64,000 nucleotides of DNA from Nectonema munidae (lineage: Eukaryota; Nematomorpha; Nectonematoida; Nectonematidae), in contig JAUIRK010000042.1 of the NCBI GenBank assembly GCA_030549495.1, positions 305,492-369,491 on the forward strand, read 5' to 3'. Each line of letters begins with the position of its first letter. Within the stretch, counting starts at the first letter, position 1. Shown here piece after piece: positions 33,491-46,700 of the stretch. The notes below the pieces were generated by a model. That model saw nothing but the letters and a program-made list of their open reading frames with translations, did no database searches and was not told where the DNA came from. The position numbers and the translations under genes are program-made.

Positions 33491-35225
33491 ATGCTCTTTC
33501 AAAAAGAAGGCGTAGAGAATATTTTTGATATTTTTCAAAGTTTAGAGAAGCAAAGCACCACAGAATGTGGTACAAGTGAAAGTGATGATGATTTCATGTA
33601 TAAAGAGTTGTGCTCCACCGATGAAGATGAGTCTCCAGAAAAGTCAGTGCTTTCTAGTGATTTTGATCTAAGAACTTTTACTGAGGAGACAAGTTCTTCA
33701 AGATTTCATTTTGTTGACGATCTACTTGATGAGTCTAGATATATTGCTTTAAACGGAAAAGAGGAGGGAAATTTTGAGAGTATTTTTAGGATAAATTTAA
33801 AAGAAAAAAACGAGGTCATGGTAACTTTGGTCAACGGTAACTCCTTCTAGAATTGGAAGGCAGACGAAGGAAAATATAATTAGAGGGGGGGGGGAGCAGG
33901 ACTAAGACAAAATGTTGGCGTAGATTACCCTAAAGATTGCTTAGAGTTGTTTTTAAGCGAAGTAATAATTGAAAATGTTTTGAAATTTACAAACATTTAC
34001 ATTGAAAATAATGATAGAATGCATTCGCGCAGTCAACACATCATTAAACTTGTTGATTTGCCTGAAAGGATTTGCTGCTTTCGCGAAATTTTTAACGTTA
34101 ATTGTCGTAAGTACATGAGACCTAGTTCTTTTTTAACAATTGATGAGTCCCTCTACCTAACAAAAACTGCTATCAATTTAAAAGTTTACAATCAACTCAA
34201 ACCTTCCAAATATGGGCTTTTGTTCCGCTCTCTGAATTCTGTTGAGTTTCCCTACACTTTTCAATCGATTGTATACGCAGGCAAATCGATTGATGGGGCA
34301 GGCCCATTTTATGTAAATACTACTTTTGGCCAACCCTGGTTAGCTGGGAAAACGGCCATGCCATGAAGGGCGAATGGATGATGATGATGATGACTACCTT
34401 AGAATCTGTTGAAGGTTAAGCGTCACACTTATTTAGAAGGTCGCAACATTACGATCGATAGATTTTATACATCGTTTCCCATCATTGAATGGCTCTATAA
34501 AGAGAAAATTGCATGCATTGGCACAATCATGCTCTCAAAAAGAGGAGTTTCAGAAGGAATAAGGGATGTGAGTGGTAGAGAAAAATTTTCATATAAAGTT
34601 TGTTGGGAAAATTTTTTTACAAGTATCTATGTTTGAATAGCTACGTAGTTAAGCAGAAATCATGTTTTAAAAATATTCAAATGATTGCAACAAGATGCAA
34701 TCAAAAAACTAGCAATATATAAACTTTACGACTATACCAACGGTGGAATCGATATTTTGACCAGCGAATTTCATATGGTTCTTCTATGAGAAAAAGTAAA
34801 AAATGGACAGCTAAAGCATGGTGTTTTTTATTGGACACTGCAAGAATCAATGCAGGAACTGTCTTTTCTCTAAAAAAAAAGGATTGGAACCAAGAAAGAT
34901 AGACTCGTTTTCCTTCGGTATGGAAATAGTAAAATCACTGATTATCCCTTTCATACAATCGAGATCCCTCACAGGGCTCAGCAACAGACTAAAAGGAAAA
35001 ATAAACTTCTCCTTGAACTCACCTTCTCCGTCATTTACGAGTTTGAAAGACAAAAATGGAGCAAATAGATGCTGTAGCCAATGTCTAAAGCTCATTTTTG
35101 GACCAAATTATAAAAAGAAAAAGGATAAAATCAAGAAAGTAATGCAACAATGTCAAAAATGCGAAAAATGTTGTTGTTCCTTGCATTCTGTCAACCTGTG
35201 TTTTGACTTCTATAACAAAATCTGA
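33491..35225 (+). pseudogene. piggyBac transposase (DDE_Tnp_1_7), broken
   Basis: The N-terminal part (33491-33850) is acidic, rich in Ser, Asp and Glu, as usual in the family. The catalytic domain follows in pieces: LFLSEVIIENVLKFTN (from 33947), LTIDESLYL (first Asp), RNITIDRFYTSFPIIEWLYK (second Asp, 34441-34500) and NGGIDILTSEF (third Asp, about 34740). The C-terminal cysteine-rich domain (CSQCLKLIFGPN, later CQKCEKCCC) closes the frame at 35225. At least four frame changes or stops separate the pieces, including one at a run of G near 33886. All three Asp positions survive. Length is close to the usual 550-600 residues. No activity is expected. Confidence 0.85.
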
Positions 35226-35293
35226 TTTTTGTGTCTCTAATAAAAATATGCTTTAAATGTTTTTTCAAATATTTACAATTCAAATTAGATATT

Positions 35294-35464
35294 CAGTGGC
35301 GTAACTATGTTTTGTACCAATAGGCCGAGAACTTGTCCACTCAATAAACAAAAATGTCTAATAATATTTTTATTAAAGTTTTGACTTATTTTGACCTTAA
35401 AAATTTGCCAGAAGTAAGCCAGAGAGGGCAGCAGCCCCTTGCCTCTATGCTAGTTACGCCATTG
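35294..35464. mobile_element. Short element with CAGTGGCGTAAC ends
   Basis: The left end CAGTGGCGTAACTATG and the complement of the right end CAATGGCGTAACTAGC are inverted copies. The element is 171 bp long. No target duplication is evident. It lies inside the piggyBac, after its transposase. Confidence 0.65.
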
Positions 35465-35714
35465 GGTCATATGCCAGATATCATGAGTATTGTAGGGTAA
35501 AGTTGAGAAAAAGTTTTATCTTTTAGTTTGTGAAATTAACTTTTTTAGATGAGATAAATTTCCAGTAACTAAAACTTGCTTTTTTTGGTATAGCTGTTAT
35601 TAAATATTTTCAATACCTGCTCTAAAAATAAAGTGAAATAAAAATAGAATTTAGTCTTTTGATTGGTTTATTACAGTTTATCGATTATTATAAACATTTT
35701 AACTGAATTTGAAA

Positions 35715-36350
35715 CAGAGTGAATATCATCATTGAATTCAGCATAGTTGAAAATGATAGTTTTGACTAATTTTGTAATTATTTCATTAAAGAAACATAAC
35801 TTTTTGACAGATTTTGTCAAAAATGATTGATTTTGATGACATTGACTGAATTTCATAAAAAAAAATTTATACCATTATTCATTTCATTAAAAAAATTAAT
35901 GCAATCAATCAATTCAGCGTACTTGAAAAGAGTAGTTTATACTTGTTTCATGATATAGATATAATTTTTCTTTTTTGAAATGTCTTCTCTAAATGATTTA
36001 TAATATTGACTGGATTTCATAAAAAATTAATGTCATCAATCAATTCAGCCTACTTTAAAATGGTAGTTTAGACTTGTTTCATGATGTAGATATAATTTTT
36101 CTTTTTTGACAGGACTTGTCAAAAATGATTGATTAATGACATATTGACTATATTTCATAAAAAATTAATGTCATCAATCAATTCAGCGTACTTGAAAAGG
36201 GTAGGTTGTACATGTTTCATAATGTAGATATAATTTTTCTTTTTTGACAGGACTTGTCAAAAATGATTGATTAATGACATATTGACTGAATTTCATAAAA
36301 AATTAATGCCATCAATCAATTCAGCGTACTTGAAAATGGTAATTTTGAGT
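35715..36350. repeat. 138-bp tandem repeat inside the piggyBac
   Basis: Units begin ATCAATCAATTCAGCGTACT and contain GATATAATTTTTCTTTTTTG, then TTGTCAAAAATGATTGATTA. Starts at about 36031, 36169 and 36307 are exactly 138 bases apart. An earlier unit at 35900 is 131 bases away and an older diverged one begins near 35720. Confidence 0.85.
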
Positions 36351-36420
36351 TTTTAGCCAACAAAATAGGTTATAAAATCCTTTTGGAAGAGGGGGCGAAA
36401 TCCGCCCCTTGGCAAAAAAA

Positions 36421-37545
36421 CTGCTCAAAAATTGCCAGCCTGAAACATTAGACTGATTTTAATGCTATATAAAACATGAATAGAGCATTACCAATTGGTG
36501 CCTGGTCAAAACGCCCGAAAACCAAAACGTCCGAAAACCAAAAAATAATCTTTTCTATCCATTCTGATTATACATTGCCCGTTTCCAAATATGATAATAC
36601 TAATCAAAGCTAAGGAAAAGAACAATACCAGTTTTTAATTGTTTTTTTTAACAATTTTTTTGTTATTCCAATTAAAAAACGTATTAAACGCATGACGATT
36701 AAAGGAACAAAAAATAGGAAGAAATGAATTATATAGGATATATTTTTAAATTCTCCTCACCGCAAAAATACCTATTGCATAGTCTAATTACAGATAATTA
36801 TCTGAAAACTGAAATATTTTATGAATCAAATTTTCAAAAAAACCCATTAACTCTAATTTATCTACTTTAAAAATTGGACAAAGAAGAACAGAAAATACTT
36901 ATAAATAAAAATATTAAAAGAATTATAATTAATAAATATATATTTCATATGTTTATTTCAAAATTTTTTTTGTATTTTATTCTTCTTCTAATAAGGAAAA
37001 TATTATCAGTTTTATATTATATAAAGGAAAAATCTATGCAAAGTTGATTTTTAAACTGATCTGATTAACTCAATTAGATTTATCATTTTTATTTGTAGAC
37101 TTTTGTTACAATTTAGCATTTCGAATAACTTTTTAAATGGAAAAGTATTTTTAGTTAGGGAATTAAATATAGAAACTTTAATTACTAAAAATTGAAGAGT
37201 AGAGATTAGTAAAGATAAGTGCGAGTTAAATATATTATCATTGTTTCAAACTTAAGAATGAGCAACAATGCTGGTTAGAGTGTACCCCTCAGCTTAACAG
37301 TTGAAGGTCAGGTGTTCGATCGCCAAGGCTCCCAACTCTTAAAAACAAAGTCACAAAAACTTTTATTAAGATCTCAAGTTTAATGCTAGCTTATAGCATT
37401 ACAGCTAGAAGTGCTTTGATATCCAACATCCAACCAAACAACTTAAGCGTTTAAATTTGCATTATCATCAGCGGTAGCGGTATCTCTATTAAGAGAGCGA
37501 TAATAACCGGTCATAAGAGTGGATTATAAAAACATATATCTCACT
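36421..37545. other. AT-rich stretch before the minisatellite
   Basis: Paired motifs AACGCCCGAAAACC and AACGTCCGAAAACC lie at 36509-36540. A tRNA-like head is at 37267-37345. No gene was seen. Confidence 0.5.
37267..37345 (+). mobile_element. tRNA-like sequence, probable SINE head
   Basis: CTGGTTAGAGTGTACCCC resembles an A box region and GGTGTTCGATCGCC a B box, spaced as in a tRNA. The cloverleaf is not complete (acceptor arms do not pair), so a SINE is likelier than a working tRNA gene. Confidence 0.4.
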
Positions 37546-38221
37546 CTGGAACACTTAAACATAGGCAGGCACTCAAACACAGCGAGCACCCGACACAGGC
37601 AGGCACAAACAGTGTGGACTTAACCACATGCAAGCATTTAAACAGATTTAGGCACAAAAAGGGAACACTTAAACACAGGCAAGTACGAACAGAGGGCACT
37701 CAAACACACATAGTCAAAATAGGGAGCACTCAAACACAGAGAGGAACAAACAACGAGCACTCTATCAACAGGGAGCACTCAAACAAAGGCAGGCACAAAC
37801 AAGGAACACTTAAACACAGGTAGGACTTAAACAATAAGCAAGAAGAAACAGGGATCACTTAAACACAGACAGGCACTCAAATAGGAAGAACCCAACATAC
37901 GCAAGCACAAACAAGGTGGAATTAAACACAGGCAGGCATAAAACAGCGAGCACTTAGACATAGGCAGGAACTAACAGGTAACACTCAAAAGCAGGCAGTT
38001 ACAAACAGAGAGCACTCAAACACAGACATTAACAAACAACGAACACTCAATCAACAGGGAGCATCCAAACACAGTTAGACACAAACAACGAGGGCAAGGA
38101 GAAACAGGGAGCACTTAAACACAGGCAGGCACTCAAAAAGGGAGAACCCAACACACGCAGGCACAAACAGGGTTGATTTAAACACAGGCAGGCACAAACA
38201 GGGAGCACTTAAACAGAGAAA

Positions 38222-41200
38222 GGCACAAGAAGGGAGCACTTTAACACAGGCAAGCACCAACAGAGGCCACTCAAACACAGGAAGGCACAAACAGGAAGCA
38301 CATACAGGCAAAAACAGAGAGCACTCAAACACAGGCAGGAACAAAAGACGAGCAATCAATCAACAGGGATCACCCAAACACGGTTAGGCACTAACAAGTA
38401 GCACTTAAACAAAGGTAGGATTTAAACAATAAGCAAGCAGAAACAGGGAGCACTTAAACACAGGCAAGCTCAAACAGGGAGAACCCAAAATACGCAAGCA
38501 CAATCAAGGTAGAATTAAACACAGGCAGGCCCAAAGAGGTAGCACTTAAACAGAGTCAGGCACAAAAAGGGACCACTTTAACACAGGCAAGCACAAGCTG
38601 AAGGCACTCAAACACAGGAAGCATTCAAGCATTACAGGGAGCACTCAAACACAGGCAGGAACAAACGACAAGCACTCAATCAACAGGGAGCATCTAAACA
38701 AGGAGCATTTAAACACAGGCAGGCACTCAAAGAGGGAGAACCCAACACACGCAGGCACAAACAGGGTTGACTTAAACAAAGGCAGACACAAACAGGGAGC
38801 ACTTAAACAGAGACAGGCACAAAAAGAGAGCACTTTAACACAGGCAAACACCAACAGGAGGCATTCAAGCATAAACAGGAGACACTCAACTATAGGAAGA
38901 CAAACAAGGAGCACTCAAACACAGGCAGGCTCAAAAAGGGTGCACTCAAACACAGGGAGGACTTAAACATAGGCTGGCACAAACAGGGAACACATACAAG
39001 CTCAAACAGAGAGCACAACAGATTCAGGCACAAAAAGGGAGCACTTTAACACAGGAAGCACCAACAAAGGGCACTCAAACACAGGAAGGCACAAACAGGA
39101 AGCACATACAGGCAAAAACCGGGAGCACTCAAACACAGGCAGGAACAAACAACGAGCACTCTATTAACAGGGAGCACCCAAATACAGGCAGGCACAAACA
39201 AGGAGCACTTAAATACAGGTAGGACTTAAACAATTGTCAAGCAGAAACAAGGAGCACTTAAACATAGATAGGCACTCAAACAGGGAGAACCCAACACACC
39301 CAGGCCTAAATAGTGTTGAGTGAAACACAGGCAGGCACAAACAGGGAGCACTTAAACAGAGTCAGGCACAAAAAGGGAGCACTTTAACACAAGCAGGCAT
39401 AAACAGGAGGTACTCAAACATTGGGGCACTATAACACCGGCAGACACAAACAAAAAGCACTCAAACACAGGCAGGCTCAAAAAGGGAGCACTCAAACACA
39501 GGCAGGCACAAACAGGGAGGACTTAAACACAGGGTGGCACAAACAGGGAACATACTAACCAATGTAATCTCAAACAGGGAACACTTAAACAGATTCAGGC
39601 ACAAAATGGGAGCATTTTAACACAGGTAAGCACCAACAAGAGGCATTCAAAAACAAGCAGGCATAACAGGAGGCACTCAAACATGGGGCACTATAACACA
39701 GGCAGACACAAACAAGAAGCACCCAAACACAGGCAGGCTCAAAAAGGGAGCACTCAAACACAGGCAGGCACTAACAGGGAGGACTTAAACACAAGCTGGC
39801 ACAAACAGGGAACACTTAAACACATGCAAGCTCAAACAGGGAGTACTTAAACAGATTCAGGTAAAAAAAGGGAGCATTTTAACACAGTCAAGCACCAATA
39901 GAGGGCACTCAAACACAGGAAGGCACAAACATGAAGCACATACAGGCAAAAACAGGGAGCACTCAAACACAGGCAGGAACAAACGACGAGCACTAAATCA
40001 ACAGGAAGCACCCAAACACGGCCAGGCACAAACAAGGAGCACTTAAACACAGGTAGGACTTAAACAATAAGCAGGTAGAAACAGGGAGCACAACACAGGC
40101 AGGCACTCAAAAAGGGAGAACCCAACCTACGCAAGCACAAACAAGGTGGAATTAAACACAGGCAGGCACAAACAGCGAGCACTTAGACACAGTCAGGCGC
40201 AAATAGGTAACACTCAAACGCAGGCAGTTACAAACAGAGAGCACTCAAACACAGGCATTAACAAACAACGAGCACTAAATCAACATAGAGCATCCAAACA
40301 CAGTCAGACACAAACAACGATGACAAGGAGAGGAGGGAGCACTTAAACACAGACCGGCACTCAAAAACAGCGAGCACCCGAAACAGGCAGGCACAAAAAG
40401 TGTGGACTTAACCACATGCAAGCAATTAAACAGATTTAGGCACAAAAAGGGAAAACTTAAAAACAGGCAAGTACCAACAGAGAGCACTCAAACACACACA
40501 GGCAAAATAGGGAGGACTCAAACACAGGCAGGAACAAACAACGAAAACTCTATCAACAAGGAGCACTCAAACACAGGTAGGCACAAACAAGGAGCACTTA
40601 AACAGAGGTAGGACTTAAACAATAGTCAAGCAGAAACAAGGAGCACTTAAACACAGGCAGGCACTCAAACAGGGAGAACCAAACACACGCAGGCACAAAC
40701 AGGGTTGACTTAAACACAGGCAGGCACAAACAGGGAGCATTTAAATCGATTCAGGCACAAAAAGGGAGCACTTTAACACAGGCTAGCACCAACAGGGGCC
40801 ACTCAAACACAGGAACGCACAAAAAAGGTGGAATCAAACACAGGCAGGCACAAACAGGAGACACTCAAACAAAGGCAGGCACAAATATGGGGCACTTAAG
40901 CACAGGCAGACACAAACAGGGAGCACTTAAACAACAGGCAGGCAAAAAGATGAGGCACTCAAACATGGGGCACTATAACACAGGCAAACACAAACAAGGA
41001 GCACTCAAACACAGGCTGGTTCAAACAGGAAGCACTCACACACAGGCAGGCACAAAAGGGAGGACTAAAACACAGACAGGTACAAACAAGGAACACTTAA
41101 ACACATGCAAACACAAACAGGAAGCATTTTACAAGATTCAGGCACAAAAAGGGAGCACTTTAACACAGGCAACACCCAATCAACAGGAAGCACCCAAACA

Positions 41201-43790
41201 CGGTCAGGCACAAACAAGGAGCACTTAAACACAGGCAGGCTCTAAAATAGGGAGAACCCAAAATACGCAAGCACAAACAAGGTCGAATTAAACACAAACA
41301 GCGAGCACTTAGACACAGGCAGGCGCAAACAGGTAACACTCAAACGCAGGCAGTTACAAAAAGAGAGCACTCCACATAGGCAAAATAAGGAGCACTCAAA
41401 CACAGGCAGGAACAAACAACGAGCACTCTATCAACAGGGAGCACCCAAACACAGGCAGGCACAAACAAGGAGCACTTAAACACAGGTAGGACTTAAACAA
41501 TTGTCAAGCAGAAACAAGGAGCACTTAAACATAGGCAGGCACTCAAACAGGGAGAACCCAACATACGCAGGCACAAATAGGGTTGAGTGAAACACAGGCA
41601 GGCACAAACAGGGAGCACTTACAGAGACCGGCACAAAAAGGAAGTACTAAACAGGAGGCACTCAAACATGAGGGACTATAACACAGGCAGACACAAACAA
41701 GGAGCACTCAAACACAGGCAAGCTCAAAAAGGGAGCACTTAAACAGATTCAGCACAAAAAGGGAGCACTTTAACATAGGCTAGCACCAACAGAGGACACT
41801 TAAACACAGGAAGCACATACAGGCAAAAACAGGAGCACTCAAACAAAGGCAGAAACAAACGACGAGCACTCAATCAACAGGGAGCACCAAAACACGGTCA
41901 GGCACAAACAAGGGGCACTTAAAAACAGGTAGGACTTAAACAATAAGCAAGAAGAAACAGGGACCACTTAAACACAGACAGGCAATCAAATAGGGAGAAC
42001 CCAACATACGCAAGCACAAACAAGGTGGAATTAAACACAGGCAGGCACAAACAACGAGCACTTAGACATAGGCAGGCGCAAACAGGTAACACTCAAACGC
42101 AGGCAGTTACAAACCGAGAGCACTCAAACACAGGCATTAACAAATAACGAGCACTAAATCAACAGGCAACATCCAAACACAGTCAGACACAAACAACGAG
42201 GGCAAGGAGAAAAGGGAGCACTTAAACACAGGCAGGCACTCAAAACAGGGAGCACCCGACACAGGCAGGGACAAACAGGGTGGACTTAAACACATGCAAG
42301 CACTTAAAAAGATTTAAGCACAAAAACGGAACACTTAAACACAGGCAAGTATCAACAGAGGGCACTCAAACACACACAGACAAAATAAGGAGCACTTAAA
42401 CACAGGCAAAATAGGGAGCACTCAAACACAGGCAAAATAGTGAGCACTTAAACACAGGCAGGAACAAACAACGAGCACTCTATCAACAGGGAGCACTCAA
42501 ACACAGGCAGGCACAAACAAGGAGCACTTAAACACATTTAGGACTTAGACAATAGTCAAGCAGAAACAAAGAGCACTTAAAAACAGACAGGCACTCAAAC
42601 AGGGAGAACCCAACAGACGTAGGCACAAACAGGGTTGACTTAAACACAGGCAGGCACAAACAGGGAGCACTTAAACAGAGACAGGCACAAAAAGGGAGCA
42701 CTTTACCACAGGCAAACACCAACAGGGGGCATTCAAAAACAAGCAGGCATAAACAGGAGGCACTCAAACATGGGGCACTATAACACAGGCAGACACAAAC
42801 AAGAAGCACCCTAACACAGGCAGGCTCAAAATGGGAGCACTCAAACACAGGCAGGCACAAACAGGGAGGACTTAAACACAGGGTGGCACAAACAGGGAAC
42901 ACTCGAACAGATGCAATCTCAAACAGGGAGCACTTAAACAGATTCAGGCACAAAAAGGGAGCACTTTAACACAGTCAAGCACCAACAGAGGGCACTCAAA
43001 CACAGGAAGCACATAAAGGCAAAAACAGGGAGCACTCAAACACAGGCAGGAACAAACGACGAGCACTCAATCAACAGGGAGCACCCAAACACGGTCAGGC
43101 ACAAACAAGGGGCACTTAAACACAGGTAGGACTTAAACAATAAGCAAGAAGAAACAGGGATCACTTAAACACAGACAGGCACTCAAATAGGAAGAACCCA
43201 ACATACGCAAGCACAAACAAGGTGGAATTGAACACAGGCAGGCACAAACAGCGAGCACTTAGACATGGGCAGGCGCTAGCAGGTAAAACTCAAAAGCAGG
43301 CAGTTACAAACAGAGAGCACTCAACCACAGGCATTAACAAACAACGAGCACTCCATCAACAGGGAGCATCCTAACACAGTTAGACACAAACAACGAGAGC
43401 AAGGAGAAACATGGAGCACTTAAACACAGGCAGGCACTCAAAAAGGATGAACCCAACACACGCAGGCACAAACAGGGTTGACTTAAACACAGGCAGGCAC
43501 AAACAGAGAGCATTTAAACAGAGAAAGGCACAAGAAGGGAGCACTTTAACAGAGGCAAACACCAACAGGGGGCAATCAAACAAAAGCAGGCATAAACAGG
43601 ATACACTCAAATATTGGGGCACTATAACACCGGCAGACACAAACAAGGAGCACTCAAACACAGGCAGGCTCAAAATGGGAGCACTCAAACACAGGCAGGC
43701 ACAAACAGGGAGGACTTAAACACAGGGTGGCACAAACAGGGAACACTCGAACAGATGCAATCTCAAACAGGGAGCACTTAAACAGATTCA
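38222..43790. repeat. Higher-order repeat, 5,569-bp block, copy A
   Basis: This block is repeated at an offset of exactly 5,569 bases (43791-49359). From about 38,530 onward I found only scattered single-base differences by eye; the first 300 bases differ more. Confidence 0.85.
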
Positions 43791-46700
43791 GGCACAAAAA
43801 GGGAACACTTTAACACAGGCAAGCACCAACAGAGGCCACTCAAACACAGGAAGGCACAAACAGGAAGCACATACAGGCAAAAACAGGGAGCACTCAAACA
43901 CAGGCAGGAACAAAAGACGAGCACTCAATCAACAGGGATCACCCAAACACGGTTAGGCAATAACAAGGAACACTTAAACACAGGTAGGATTTAAACAATA
44001 AGCAAGCAGAAATAGGGAGCACTTAAACACAGGCAAGCTCAAACAGGGAGAACCCAACATACGCAAGCACATACAAGGTAGAATTAAACACAGGCAGGCC
44101 CAAAGAGGTAGCACTTAAACAGAGTCAGGCACAAAAAGGGACCACTTTAACACAGGCAAGCACAAGCTGAAGGCACTCAAACACAGGAAGCATTCAAGCA
44201 TTACAGGGAGCACTCAAACACAGGCAGGAACAAACGACAAGCACTCAATCAACAGGGAGCATCTAAACAAGGAGCATTTAAACACAGGCAGGCACTCAAA
44301 GAGGGAGAACCCAACACACGCAGGCACAAATAGGGTTGACTTAAACAAAGGCAGACACAAACAGGGAGCACTTAAACAGAGACAGGCACAAAAAGAGAGC
44401 ACTTTAACACAGGCAAACACCAACAGGAGGCATTCAAGCATAAACAGGAGACACTCAACTATAGGAAGACAAACAAGGAGCACTCAAACACAGGCAGGCT
44501 CAAAAAGGGTGCACTCAAACACAGGGAGGACTTAAACATAGGCTGGCACAAACAGGGAACACATACAAGCTCAAACAGAGAGCACAACAGATTCAGGCAC
44601 AAAAAGGGAGCACTTTAACACAGGAAGCACCAACAAAGGGCACTCAAACACAGGAAGGCACAAACAGGAAGCACATACAGGCAAAAACCGGGAGCACTCA
44701 AACACAGGCAGGAACAAACAACGAGCACTCTATTAACAGGGAGCACCCAAATACAGGCAGGCACAAACAAGGAGCACTTAAATACAGGTAGGACTTAAAC
44801 AATTGTCAAGCAGAAACAAGGAGCACTTAAACATAGATAGGCACTCAAACAGGGAGAACCCAACACACCCAGGCCTAAATAGTGTTGAGTGAAACACAGG
44901 CAGGCACAAACAGGGAGCACTTAAACAGAGTCAGGCACAAAAAGGGAGCACTTTAACACAAGCAGGCATAAACAGGAGGTACTCAAACATTGGGGCACTA
45001 TAACACCGGCAGACACAAACAAAAAGCACTCAAACACAGGCAGGCTCAAAAAGGGAGCACTCAAACACAGGCAGGCACAAACAGGGAGGACTTAAACACA
45101 GGGTGGCACAAACAGGGAACATACTAACCAATGTAATCTCAAACAGGGAACACTTAAACAGATTCAGGCACAAAAAGGGAGCATTTTAACACAGGTAAGC
45201 ACCAACAAGAGGCATTCAAAAACAAGCAGGCATAACAGGAGGCACTCAAACATGGGGCACTATAACACAGGCAGACACAAACAAGAAGCACCCAAACACA
45301 GGCAGGCTCAAAAAGGGAGCACTCAAACACAGGCAGGCACTAACAGGGAGGACTTAAACACAAGCTGGCACAAACAGGGAACACTTAAACACATGCAAGC
45401 TCAAACAGGGAGTACTTAAACAGATTCAGGTAAAAAAAGGGAGCATTTTAACACAGTCAAGCACCAATAGAGGGCACTCAAACACAGGAAGGCACAAACA
45501 TGAAGCACATACAGGCAAAAACAGGGAGCACTCAAACACAGGCAGGAACAAACGACGAGCACTAAATCAACAGGAAGCACCCAAACACGGTCAGGCACAA
45601 ACAAGGAGCACTTAAACACAGGTAGGACTTAAACAATAAGCAGGTAGAAACAGGGAGCACAACACAGGCAGGCACTCAAAAAGGGAGAACCCAACCTACG
45701 CAAGCACAAACAAGGTGGAATTAAACACAGGCAGGCACAAACAGCGAGCACTTAGACACAGTCAGGCGCAAATAGGTAACACTCAAACGCAGGCAGTTAC
45801 AAACAGAGAGCACTCAAACACAGGCATTAACAAACAACGAGCACTAAATCAACATAGAGCATCCAAACACAGTCAGACACAAACAACGATGACAAGGAGA
45901 GGAGGGAGCACTTAAACACAGACCGGCACTCAAAAACAGCGAGCACCCGAAACAGGCAGGCACAAAAAGTGTGGACTTAACCACATGCAAGCAATTAAAC
46001 AGATTTAGGCACAAAAAGGGAAAACTTAAAAACAGGCAAGTACCAACAGAGAGCACTCAAACACACACAGGCAAAATAGGGAGGACTCAAACACAGGCAG
46101 GAACAAACAACGAAAACTCTATCAACAAGGAGCACTCAAACACAGGTAGGCACAAACAAGGAGCACTTAAACAGAGGTAGGACTTAAACAATAGTCAAGC
46201 AGAAACAAGGAGCACTTAAACACAGGCAGGCACTCAAACAGGGAGAACCAAACACACGCAGGCACAAACAGGGTTGACTTAAACACAGGCAGGCACAAAC
46301 AGGGAGCATTTAAATCGATTCAGGCACAAAAAGGGAGCACTTTAACACAGGCTAGCACCAACAGGGGCCACTCAAACACAGGAACGCACAAAAAAGGTGG
46401 AATCAAACACAGGCAGGCACAAACAGGAGGCACTCAAACAAAGGCAGGCACAAATATGGGGCACTCAAGCACAGGCAGACACAAACAGGGAGCACTTAAA
46501 CAACAGGCAGGCAAAAAGATGAGGCACTCAAACATGGGGCACTATAACACAGGCAAACACAAACAAGGAGCACTCAAACACAGGCTGGTTCAAACAGGAA
46601 GCACTCACACACAGGCAGGCACAAAAGGGAGGACTAAAACACAGACAGGTACAAACAAGGAACACTTAAACACATGCAAGCACAAACAGGAAGCATTTTA

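Larger units (their letters stand above)
32896..36420 (+). mobile_element. piggyBac transposon, decayed
   Basis: The left end is TTAA (32896-32899) followed by CCCTTTTTTGGCAACGGGGC. Near 36385-36420 the inverted partner GGGGGCGAAATCCGCCCC then TTGGCAAAAAAA is found, but the closing TTAA is not. The element holds a piggyBac transposase (33491-35225), a small inserted element (35294-35464) and a 138-bp tandem repeat (35715-36350). Confidence 0.85.

Noticed and set aside
37267-37345. Functional tRNA gene
   Set aside because: A and B box-like motifs are present but the acceptor and anticodon arms do not pair well, so a SINE head is likelier.
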